A DNA stretch of 11,389 nt from JAYXXU01 sp049301135 (GTDB lineage Bacteria > Pseudomonadota > Gammaproteobacteria > Pseudomonadales > Moraxellaceae): assembly GCA_049301135.1 (NCBI GenBank), contig JBAQKP010000174.1, positions 1 to 11,389 of the forward strand. Reading direction: 5' to 3'. The position numbers and the translations under genes were made by a program. Below are positions 1 through 6,587 of the stretch, piece after piece (position 1 is the first letter of the stretch; each line of letters starts with the position of its first letter). Under the pieces are notes generated by a model. That model did not search any database, was not told the DNA's origin, and saw only the letters and a program-made list of their open reading frames with translations.

Positions 1-1545
1 CAACAAAAAAACCAGCAAACGACGGGTATCACGTGGGTCAATTATCCCGTCATCATGTAGCCGTGCACTGTTAAAAAACGCATTGGTGCCTTGTTCGAGC
101 TTCATGGCGGTGCTTTGTTCCAAAAAGTCCAGCATCTGCTCATTCGGCTCCATACCGGATTGCCGCTGCTTTTCTTCAGCGACGATACGCAGCACTTTAC
201 CGGCTTGTGCACTGCCCATCACGGCGGTACGCGAATTTGGCCACGCAAAAATAAATCGAGGTGATAAGCCGCGCCCACACATCGCATAATTGCCCGCACC
301 GTATGAGCCGCCGACCACAATTGAGATCTTCGGTACGGTGGTATTGGCGACTGCTTGAATCACTTTTGAGCCGTGTTTGACGATGCCGTTTTGTTCGGCA
401 TCGGTGCCGACCAAGAAGCCCGTAGTATTGTGCAAAAAGATCAATGGACGCTGAGTCTGCTCACACAGTTGGATAAACTGTGCCATTTTGGTCGCGCCAT
501 GCGGGGTGATTGGCCCATTATTGGTGATGATGCCGACGGTAAAGCCGGCGATTTTTGACCAGCCACAGATGGTGAAATTGTCGTACTCGTTTTTAAATTC
601 CATGAAGTCCGAATCATCGACCAGACGGGCGATAATTTGTTTCATATCGAGTGGGGTTTTGGGATCTGCTGGAATAATACCCAGCACATCATCAATCGGA
701 TAGCGTGGTTCGGCATAACCGGTTGGCAGGTGTTGCACCGGCTGCCAATTCAGCATGTTCATCACATCACGCGCGATGCGAATGCCGTCTTGATCGTTTT
801 CTGCCAAAAATTCTGCGGTTCCGGCGATTTGCGCGTGCATTTCTGCGCCACCCAAGTCCTCACTGGTCGCGACTTCACCGGTGGCGGCTTTGAGCAACGG
901 AGGGCCTGCTAAGAACATCTCAGTTTGTTTGCGGACTGCAATCACATAATCGGACAGGCCGGGCTGATATGCACCACCCGCCGTGGCGTTACCATGAATC
1001 ACCGAGACTTGCGGAATACCTGCGGCAGACAGCCGTGCTTGATTGGCAAAGGTTTTACCGCCGGGGATAAATACTTCTGCTGCGTAGTTGAGGTTTGCCC
1101 CGCCGCTTTCGGTCATGGTGATGACTGGCAGTTTGTTTTCCATGGCGATTTCTTGCAGCCTTAGGGTTTTTTGCACCCCCATCGGCTGCATCGTGCCACC
1201 TTTGATCGCGCTGTTGCTGGCAGAGACCAAGCAGCGCACACCATTGACAAAACCCAAGCCAGAAATCACACAACCACCCGCGTCCGAGCCGTCTTTGTCA
1301 TCAAACATCTGATAACCAGCCAGCCCCATCAATTCAATAAATGGCGAGTTGGCATCCAGCATCAGGCGCACGCGCTCGTGCGGCAGGATTTTGCCTTTTT
1401 TGTCAAATTTCGGTTTGGCGGCGTAGGATTTTTCGACGACCTTTTGCCCGATAGCCCGCAGATCATCAATAAACTGCTGCATGCTGGCGCGGTTACGGGC
1501 AAATTCTTCACTGTTGCTGTCAATGTCGCTTTGAATCACACTCAT
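1..1545 (-). CDS. atuC: Geranyl-CoA carboxylase carboxyltransferase (beta) subunit AtuC, 3' end cut off
   Basis: Reading the - strand from ATG at 1545 gives an open frame of 515 codons that runs off the left edge without a stop. The family is about 535-540 residues, so only some 20 residues are missing. It is a biotin-dependent carboxyltransferase of the MCC/GCC beta type. Seen landmarks are HERVRLMLD (56-64), the acyl-CoA binding region with ESGGANL (146-152) and TAGGAYQPG (188-196), FLAGPPLLKAATGE (211-224), SEDLGGAEMH (228-237), and in the C-terminal half GGSYGAGNYAMCGRG and FAWPNSRTAVMGS. With the biotin-carrying alpha subunit AtuF (outside the window) it would carboxylate cis-geranyl-CoA in citronellol/geraniol breakdown. 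The start has AAGGA nine bases upstream, and the gene lies 12 bp after atuB. The main alternative is LiuB (methylcrotonyl-CoA carboxylase beta); linkage to atuA, atuB and atuR favours AtuC. Confidence 0.92.
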   Translation of the reverse strand, partial: MSVIQSDIDSNSEEFARNRASMQQFIDDLRAIGQKVVEKSYAAKPKFDKKGKILPHERVRLMLDANSPFIELMGLAGYQMFDDKDGSDAGGCVISGLGFVNGVRCLVSASNSAIKGGTMQPMGVQKTLRLQEIAMENKLPVITMTESGGANLNYAAEVFIPGGKTFANQARLSAAGIPQVSVIHGNATAGGAYQPGLSDYVIAVRKQTEMFLAGPPLLKAATGEVATSEDLGGAEMHAQIAGTAEFLAENDQDGIRIARDVMNMLNWQPVQHLPTGYAEPRYPIDDVLGIIPADPKTPLDMKQIIARLVDDSDFMEFKNEYDNFTICGWSKIAGFTVGIITNNGPITPHGATKMAQFIQLCEQTQRPLIFLHNTTGFLVGTDAEQNGIVKHGSKVIQAVANTTVPKISIVVGGSYGAGNYAMCGRGLSPRFIFAWPNSRTAVMGSAQAGKVLRIVAEEKQRQSGMEPNEQMLDFLEQSTAMKLEQGTNAFFNSARLHDDGIIDPRDTRRLLVFLL

Positions 1546-1557
1546 GATGATTGATCC

Positions 1558-2433
1558 TTAACCTTTTTCCTTGAAAATATCGGGAATAAATGCACGGTGA
1601 AAACCATTGAATGGCAGGTTGTTTTCGGCATCACCCAGTGGATACATCCGTGTGCCTTGTGAGGCTGCGCCGTCAATTCGGATGGTCATGCCGGACACAA
1701 ACGCAGCGGCTTCTGACAGTAAAAAACAAGTGACAGCAGACACTTCAGACTCTGTGCCCATACGTTTAATCGGCACGTTACCGGCCAGTGACGGAATGAT
1801 GAATTTGGCAAAATCACCCTGATAGGTATCCATGCCGGACGACATGATCCAACCAGGCGCGACACAGTTGACCCGTACGCCAGATTTGCCCCATTCGACT
1901 GCGGCGGTTTTGGTCAGGTTATCCACACCCGCCCGCGCCGCACCGGAATGTCCCATGCCGGGCATGCCGCCCCACATGTCGGCCGACATGTTGACGATGC
2001 TGCCACCGTGCTTGGCCATCCATTGGGTGTAGGTTTCGCGCATCATCAAAAACGTGCCGTGTAGGTTATTTTTGATCACTGCATCAAAGCCATTGATCGA
2101 GATGTTTTCCAGTGCCGAGGGGAATTGCCCTCCAGCGTTATTGACCAAACCATCAATTTTGCCAAACTGTTCAATCACGTCGGCGATGGTCTGTTTGACC
2201 TGTGCTTCATCGCGAATATCACAGACTTTACCAATCGCCTTGCCGCCATCTGCGGCGATTTCGGCCAAAACCTTATCTAGTTTTTCGATCTTGCGACCGG
2301 TGATCACCACCTGTGCGCCGAGTGCTGCCAATTCGTGTGCGGTGCAGCGGCCAATGCCAGAGCCGCCACCCGTTACAATAATCACCTGACCCGCAAACGC
2401 GTCAGACCGAAAAATCGAAGCATATCCAGACAT
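1558..2433 (-). CDS. atuB: Short-chain dehydrogenase/reductase AtuB
   Basis: A 291-residue SDR with a Rossmann fold. It shows the cofactor motif TGGGSGIG (21-28), NNAGG (98-102), the motif HSGAARAGVDNLTK (162-175) and the C-terminal VNCVAPGW (188-195). In the Pseudomonas atu cluster the SDR between atuA and atuC is thought to oxidise an acyclic terpene alcohol or aldehyde such as citronellol; the exact substrate is inferred. The active-site lysine is K175, but the tyrosine expected four residues earlier is D171. The HSGAARAG context resembles peroxisomal trans-2-enoyl-CoA reductase, so an enoyl- or dienoyl-CoA reductase role is an alternative. I take ATG at 2433 because the protein then begins MSGYASIF directly before the Rossmann fold, with a weak GGAA eight bases upstream. 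ATG at 2445 (four residues longer) is possible. A longer frame back to 2577 would overlap atuA and is unlikely. Confidence 0.88.
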   Translation of the reverse strand: MSGYASIFRSDAFAGQVIIVTGGGSGIGRCTAHELAALGAQVVITGRKIEKLDKVLAEIAADGGKAIGKVCDIRDEAQVKQTIADVIEQFGKIDGLVNNAGGQFPSALENISINGFDAVIKNNLHGTFLMMRETYTQWMAKHGGSIVNMSADMWGGMPGMGHSGAARAGVDNLTKTAAVEWGKSGVRVNCVAPGWIMSSGMDTYQGDFAKFIIPSLAGNVPIKRMGTESEVSAVTCFLLSEAAAFVSGMTIRIDGAASQGTRMYPLGDAENNLPFNGFHRAFIPDIFKEKG

Positions 2434-2464
2434 CGCAAATTCCATATGTAAATAAGGAGAGGTA

Positions 2465-4291
2465 TTAGGCTTGAGCCAGTAAATCGGCTGGAACTTTAAC
2501 TGGCATATCCAGTAGTTGCTGGGCAAACGCCTTGCCCTGTGGATCAATTCGTAGACTGGCCATGCCACCGCCGCCAAGCGCGTTTTCCAGCATAAAGTTC
2601 AGGGCATGTAGTCCAGTCAATTCGTAGCGTTTGACCTGATTGGTCGGCTGATCTAAGACATGTTGCATAAATTCAGCAACAGCAGACTCGGTTAAGGCCG
2701 CCCGAATCCAAGGCAGGTATTCTGCTCGCCGAGCAATCACGCCGATATTGCTGTGATTGCCTTTGTCGCCGCTACGCGCATAGGCCAACTCAACCAATGG
2801 CACTTCGATTTCTGTGCCGGTATAGCTTGCGGTTGCACCAGCCGTGACCGGTGCGGGCAGTTGGGTGGGTTGACCGGCGGGGATGTTGAGCGTTTGCCGT
2901 TTGCCCGCAATGTCGAGCTCAACCGTCACATCGCTTTTGTTGACCAACATCGAGAACAGCTTGACCACTGGTGACGGTTTAGGCCGACCACCGACAATGC
3001 CGGTCATGCCTGGTGCCATGCCGGTGGCGGCTTGGGCAATTTCGGACGCAAAAAACAAACAGGCTTCACTAAACAAATGACTGACCGCGATTTTGACCAC
3101 CACTTCACGGCTGTCGCTCAGGCGAGCGTGTGCGCCGTAAGTGGTTTCTGTACCGAGAATTTCGATGGATTTTGTGCTATACGGCGGCACACCGCGCAGC
3201 GCGAGGACACGTTCACATTTTTCGATGATCGCCTGTGCCACGGCTTCGCCTTTACGCTTGGCATCACGGCCACCGACCAAGAAGCTGACCGCCACGCGAT
3301 GTCCATCGGGATAAGTTGCACTGACTTTGTACTGATCGGTTGGCGCACGGCCTTTGGCACCGGTTGCGCGTACCAAATTTTCGCCGATTTGCTCAAGCTG
3401 GACATGGGTAAAATCCACGATCACATCGGGTAAAATATACGACTGCGGATCGTTTATTTCATACACGATCTGCTCAGAAATTGTACCGACACTGATCAAG
3501 CCACCCGTGCCTTCAGGCTTGCTGACCACAAAGCTGCCATCGGCACTGACTTCGACAATCGGAAAGCCCATGTTGGCGTAGCCGTCTTTGACCAGTTCCC
3601 AATCGGTAAAATTGCCGCCGGTACACTGCGCCCCGCATTCGATGATATGACCAGCCAATGCCGCTTGGGCAAGCCGGTCATAGTCGTCGGTTGCCCAGTC
3701 AAACTCGTGCATCAACGCGCCAATCGTGACCGCCGAATCGACACAGCGACCCGTAATCACAATATCTGCACCGGCAGCTAGCGCAGCCTGAATCGGTACA
3801 GCACCGAGATAGGCATTCATGCTGGCGACTTGGGCAGGCATTGGTTCACCGCTAAACATCTCGGTCTTGCCTGCTTTAAAAAACTCAGCGTGTCGGTCGA
3901 TAACATCATCACCGATGACTGCCACCACGTTGAGATCCAAGCCTGCATCAGCAACCAGCTTGGCAATCGCATCACGACAGGCCAATGGATTAATGCCACC
4001 TGCATTGCTGATGACTTTGATTTTTTTGGCGGCAATTTTTTTGAGTAATGGACTCATCACACGGGTGACGAAGTCATGTGCATAGCCCATCGTCGGATCT
4101 TTTTGCTTGGCTTTGGCCATGATCGACATGGTGACTTCAGATAGGTAGTCAAACACCAAATAGTCGATGTCAGCCATATGTACCAACTGGAATGCCGCAG
4201 TGTTGGTATCGCCCCAAAAACCGGAAGCACAGCCGATCCGAACCGTGGATTGGGGTGAGGTCGTAGATGTTGTAGCGGTTTGTGGGGTCAT
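2465..4291 (-). CDS. atuA: Acyclic terpene utilisation protein AtuA
   Basis: A 608-residue protein of the AtuA family (formerly DUF1446), of a usual length near 600. The N-terminal family signature is plain: VRIGCASGFWGDTNTAAFQ (17-35), then DYLVFDYLSEVTMSIMAK (43-60), NAGGINP (96-102) and, further on, ITGRCVDSA. The C-terminal part, with ELAYARSGDKGNHSNIG, corresponds to the AtuA-like ferredoxin-fold domain. The gene is required for citronellol/geraniol growth in Pseudomonas, but its biochemical step is not settled. ATG at 4291 is preferred: upstream in-frame codons up to 4393 pass through the predicted promoter and operator, and the predicted transcript would begin near 4317. AAGG lies very close to this ATG, so the ribosome site is poor. 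It is first in the atuA-atuB-atuC operon, with 31 bp to atuB, and is divergent from atuR. Confidence 0.93.
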   Translation of the reverse strand: MTPQTATTSTTSPQSTVRIGCASGFWGDTNTAAFQLVHMADIDYLVFDYLSEVTMSIMAKAKQKDPTMGYAHDFVTRVMSPLLKKIAAKKIKVISNAGGINPLACRDAIAKLVADAGLDLNVVAVIGDDVIDRHAEFFKAGKTEMFSGEPMPAQVASMNAYLGAVPIQAALAAGADIVITGRCVDSAVTIGALMHEFDWATDDYDRLAQAALAGHIIECGAQCTGGNFTDWELVKDGYANMGFPIVEVSADGSFVVSKPEGTGGLISVGTISEQIVYEINDPQSYILPDVIVDFTHVQLEQIGENLVRATGAKGRAPTDQYKVSATYPDGHRVAVSFLVGGRDAKRKGEAVAQAIIEKCERVLALRGVPPYSTKSIEILGTETTYGAHARLSDSREVVVKIAVSHLFSEACLFFASEIAQAATGMAPGMTGIVGGRPKPSPVVKLFSMLVNKSDVTVELDIAGKRQTLNIPAGQPTQLPAPVTAGATASYTGTEIEVPLVELAYARSGDKGNHSNIGVIARRAEYLPWIRAALTESAVAEFMQHVLDQPTNQVKRYELTGLHALNFMLENALGGGGMASLRIDPQGKAFAQQLLDMPVKVPADLLAQA

Positions 4292-4323
4292 TACCTTGAC
4301 TCGGTAGGGCAGATCATGCGACA

Positions 4324-4353
4324 AACATACCAAGCAAGCGCTTGGTTTGTAAA
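4324..4353 (-). promoter_or_regulatory. Predicted sigma-70 promoter of the atuABC operon
   Basis: On the - strand, TTTACA (4353-4348, 5 of 6 matches to the -35 consensus) is followed after 18 bp by TATGTT (4329-4324, 4 of 6 to the -10). Transcription would start near 4317, giving a leader of about 26 bases before the atuA ATG. The spacer contains the candidate operator, which fits repression by blocking polymerase. This is read by eye, not measured. Confidence 0.5.
4329..4346. promoter_or_regulatory. Candidate AtuR operator, site 1 (inverted repeat)
   Basis: ACCAAGC-AAGC-GCTTGGT is an inverted repeat with two perfect 7-base arms around a 4-base centre. A perfect 10-base palindrome CAAGCGCTTG (4335-4344) overlaps it, and ACAAAC/GTTTGT flanks lie at 4321-4326 and 4345-4350. 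Size and symmetry suit a TetR dimer. From memory, Pseudomonas AtuR binds two 13-bp inverted repeats in the atuR-atuA spacer. This site sits between the -35 and -10 of the predicted atuA promoter. Confidence 0.5.
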
Positions 4354-4373
4354 GTGGCATTCGAGGCCAATTT

Positions 4374-4390
4374 AGCAAGCTGTTGTTTGT
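4374..4390. promoter_or_regulatory. Candidate AtuR operator, site 2 (related half-conserved copy)
   Basis: AGCAAGCTGTTGTTTGT resembles the right part of site 1 (AGCAAGCGCTTGGTTTGT at 4333-4350), in the same orientation and 41 bp away, close to four helical turns. Symmetry is weaker than in site 1. It lies upstream of the atuA -35 and of the suggested atuR promoter, so binding could affect both genes. Weaker evidence than site 1. Confidence 0.33.
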
Positions 4391-4402
4391 CACAGGTTTG
4401 TG

Positions 4403-4431
4403 CTGTCAAAAGCAGATAGACTGGTTACACT
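4403..4431 (+). promoter_or_regulatory. Possible atuR promoter
   Basis: CTGTCA (4403-4408) and TACACT (4426-4431) are each 4 of 6 matches to the consensus hexamers, at the ideal 17-bp spacing. Transcription would start near 4438, about 29 bases before the proposed TTG start. It is a weak match, but no better candidate was found in this short spacer. Confidence 0.28.
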
Positions 4432-4453
4432 GCGCTGGGGAAAAGTGGTTTTC

Positions 4454-4458
4454 GGGAG
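4454..4458 (+). promoter_or_regulatory. Ribosome binding site deciding the atuR start
   Basis: GGGAG ends eight bases before TTG at 4467. No in-frame ATG exists upstream of the helix-turn-helix, so this site is the main reason for choosing TTG 4467 over GTG 4458 or more distant non-ATG codons. Confidence 0.5.
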
Positions 4459-4466
4459 TGGTCAGA

Positions 4467-5081
4467 TTGCAGCAACTCACCAAATTAGAGGATTTACCGC
4501 AGGTCGGTGGGCTAAATGACACTCCGCGTGGGCGCGTGCTGCGTGCTGCGGCGTATTTGTTTCATATACAAGGTTATAGTCGAACCACAGTGCGTGAGAT
4601 TGCCCAAGTCGTGGGGATTCAGTCCGGCAGTTTATTTCATCATTTTAAAAGCAAAGAAGATATCCTCTGTGCCGTGATGACCGAGGCAATTATTTATAAT
4701 TTGGCACAAATGCAACGCGCGGTTGATCAAGCTGATAGTACTTATGAGCAATTAAAAGGTTTGATTATTGCCGAATTACAGTCGATTAATGGCGATACGG
4801 GTGCGGCGATGGCAGTTTTGGTGCACGAGTGGACATTATTGCCCAAGCCACGACAGGCAGAGTTATTAGAGATGCGTCAGCAATACGAACAGATCTGGTT
4901 TAAGGTGTTACAGAACGCCCATGCCGAGCAGTTAATACAGCAAGATCCGATTCTGTGGCGACGTTTAATTGGTGGCTCGATTTCGTGGAGTATCACTTGG
5001 TATAAACCGACCGGAAGGCTCTCGTTGCTGGAGGTGGCTGAACAGTTGCTCGACATCACGGTCACTACACCGCAACGCTAG
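4467..5081 (+). CDS. atuR: TetR-family repressor AtuR
   Basis: A 204-residue TetR-type regulator. The N-terminal DNA-binding domain runs from about residue 19 to 66: TPRGRVLRAAAYLFHIQGYSRT, then the helix-turn-helix TVREIAQVVGIQSGSLFHHF (41-60), followed by KSKEDIL. The rest is a helical ligand and dimer domain. Its place, divergent from atuA, matches AtuR of Pseudomonas, a repressor of the atu genes thought to be released by a pathway acyl-CoA. The start is uncertain: TTG at 4467 has GGGAG eight bases upstream; GTG at 4458 is in frame three codons earlier; a TTG at 4383 would place the start inside the operator region. Related MCC-pathway or fatty-acid TetR regulators are the alternative identity, but the neighbours support AtuR. 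Confidence 0.88.
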   Translation: MQQLTKLEDLPQVGGLNDTPRGRVLRAAAYLFHIQGYSRTTVREIAQVVGIQSGSLFHHFKSKEDILCAVMTEAIIYNLAQMQRAVDQADSTYEQLKGLIIAELQSINGDTGAAMAVLVHEWTLLPKPRQAELLEMRQQYEQIWFKVLQNAHAEQLIQQDPILWRRLIGGSISWSITWYKPTGRLSLLEVAEQLLDITVTTPQR

Positions 5082-5364
5082 TAAGCGACGGGCAGCAAAT
5101 CGTTTAAATACAATCTTGTCCAACAAAATCAACAAAATATGACCTGTCCATTCATCCGATCAAATCCCTCAGTGCATCGGAAAATTCTTTTGAGGCGCGT
5201 GATTTGATTTATATTGTCCTGAGCGTTTGATCAGCTGCGACTGTAATTGCCGTGGTGATTAACCGGGTTGGGTGTTCAATGGATGACGATAAATTGTGTG
5301 TTGTGGTGGCTTGCATGCTGAACACTGAATATCACGCACAGTTGACATAAGGATAGTGCCGATC
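5082..5364. other. Spacer between atuR and the first diguanylate cyclase
   Basis: No gene was recognised in these 283 bp. A short CGCT-AGTA-AGCG hairpin follows the atuR stop but has no T-run, so it is not a convincing terminator. A weak promoter candidate is listed separately. A perfect TTGACA at 5342-5347 lies too near the start codon to act as a -35 for the gene at 5365. Confidence 0.5.
5190..5217 (+). promoter_or_regulatory. Possible promoter of the diguanylate cyclase pair
   Basis: TTGAGG (5190-5195) and TATTGT (5212-5217), 16 bp apart, each match 4 of 6 consensus bases. It would give a leader of about 140 bases before 5365. Only a candidate; the spacer is AT-rich enough for chance matches. 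Confidence 0.27.
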
Positions 5365-6585
5365 ATGTTGCATGGTGAACAGCGACGTCACAGCCGCTTT
5401 GCGACTATTAAGTCGATTATTGGGATGTTCGCCAATAAAACGGCTGATTTTTTGCGCCCCTCTGTGACGGCGCGCTGTATATTTGCCTTGTTATTAGCAT
5501 CAGTACTGAATATAAGCTATTTGATTTGGAAACTGATTATTCTTGCCACGCCTGTACTGCATGAGTTTGTCCATATTGATTTTTTAAAACAAGAAGTGCT
5601 GGTTGGTCTTGGGCTGAGTGGGGTTTACTTGCTGGGTATACTGATGATCTGGTGTTTGCGTGGCTACCCCAAAACACATGCTGTTTTAGAATTTTTTTGT
5701 TTACAGGTAATTGCGTTAAGCATGGCCTATCAGGGCTATGCTTTTGGGAGTGTTTCGGTCGTCACTGGCATGATGCTGATGTGTATGTCCACGATAGGTC
5801 TGGTTTTATTCAGTCGTATCGCACTCTATAGTGCTGTGTTTACGGGACTAACAGCTTTGGCTGGCACTGCTTATGCGTATAGTGCAGGGTTGTTGCCCTA
5901 TGCCCCAAAATTTATTTCGCCGGATATGTACGCGTCATCTGCGGATTCTTTTTTTCTGATCAGCAACAATTTTTTATTTTCTGCGCCGATTTTTTTAGGT
6001 GGATTATTGGCGCTAGACTTTCTAAAAACCGAATTAAAAAATCGAGAACTGTTGTTTAGTGCTTTATTGCGCTTAGATCCACTGACCCAAGTCTATAATC
6101 GTCATATGATTTATGAGTATATGCATACCGCCTCGATTGTTCAGGGAACATCGACGCTAGCACAGCAAGACGCAATTATTCTACTGGATATGGATTTTTT
6201 TAAGGCGATTAATGATCAGTACGGTCATCAGGTGGGCGACCAAGTGCTGATTCAAGCCGCCAAAACCTTACGTCAACACGTGCGTGAACAAGATATTCTG
6301 GCGCGGTTCGGTGGTGAAGAGTTTATTATTATTTTGCCAGAAGCCTCGATTGCTACCGCCTATCGTGTCGCAGAGCGTTGTCGGCAAGCAATTGCAGCAA
6401 TGCAAATTTCGTTGGCAGATGAGGTTCTACGATGCACGGCCAGCTTTGGTCTAACTCTGAGTACGGATCGGCAGCATTTGGACCGGCAGATTGACGCAGC
6501 AGATCAGGCGTTGTATCAGGCCAAGCGGCAAGGTCGTAATTGTACTGTGGTGTATCCATCGGAGTTGCTGGTGGAGGAGTTATGA
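5365..6585 (+). CDS. Membrane-bound diguanylate cyclase (GGDEF) with intact I-site
   Basis: A 406-residue protein that should make cyclic di-GMP from two GTP at the inner membrane. The N-terminal half has about six hydrophobic segments, roughly at 37-62, 75-98, 108-127, 131-150, 155-178 and 195-220. I do not recognise this domain as a named MASE type. The GGDEF domain starts near LDPLTQVYNR (237-246), with metal and substrate segment DMDFFKAINDQYGH (275-288) and active-site loop GGEEF (316-320). R307-x-x-D310 lies five residues before GGEEF, the position of the inhibitory I-site, so product feedback is likely. ATG at 5365 is chosen (AAGGA ends 11 bases upstream); GTG at 5356 is in frame but only two bases from that site. 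The following gene is a paralogue and nearly touches it, so both are probably one transcript. Confidence 0.9.
   Translation: MLHGEQRRHSRFATIKSIIGMFANKTADFLRPSVTARCIFALLLASVLNISYLIWKLIILATPVLHEFVHIDFLKQEVLVGLGLSGVYLLGILMIWCLRGYPKTHAVLEFFCLQVIALSMAYQGYAFGSVSVVTGMMLMCMSTIGLVLFSRIALYSAVFTGLTALAGTAYAYSAGLLPYAPKFISPDMYASSADSFFLISNNFLFSAPIFLGGLLALDFLKTELKNRELLFSALLRLDPLTQVYNRHMIYEYMHTASIVQGTSTLAQQDAIILLDMDFFKAINDQYGHQVGDQVLIQAAKTLRQHVREQDILARFGGEEFIIILPEASIATAYRVAERCRQAIAAMQISLADEVLRCTASFGLTLSTDRQHLDRQIDAADQALYQAKRQGRNCTVVYPSELLVEEL
6573..6579 (+). promoter_or_regulatory. Strong ribosome binding site for the second cyclase, inside the first gene
   Basis: GGAGGAG lies within the last codons of the upstream gene. 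It is eight bases from ATG 6588 and only two from ATG 6582 (four if GGAGG alone pairs), so it favours 6588. Its position at the upstream stop codon suggests translational coupling. Confidence 0.6.
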
Positions 6586-6587
6586 CG

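Noticed and set aside
2434..2577. Longer AtuB start giving a 339-residue protein
   Set aside because: It would overlap the end of atuA by over 100 bp, and the extra residues are not SDR-like; they are atuA sequence in another frame.
2753..4085. Several open frames on the + strand across atuA
   Set aside because: They are shadow frames of a well-recognised AtuA coding sequence, without ribosome sites or recognisable domains.
5070..5100. CGCT-AGTA-AGCG hairpin at the atuR stop as a terminator
   Set aside because: The stem has only four pairs and no T-run follows.
5342..5347. Perfect TTGACA as a -35 for the first diguanylate cyclase
   Set aside because: A matching -10 would fall on the start codon and no TATAAT-like hexamer is there.
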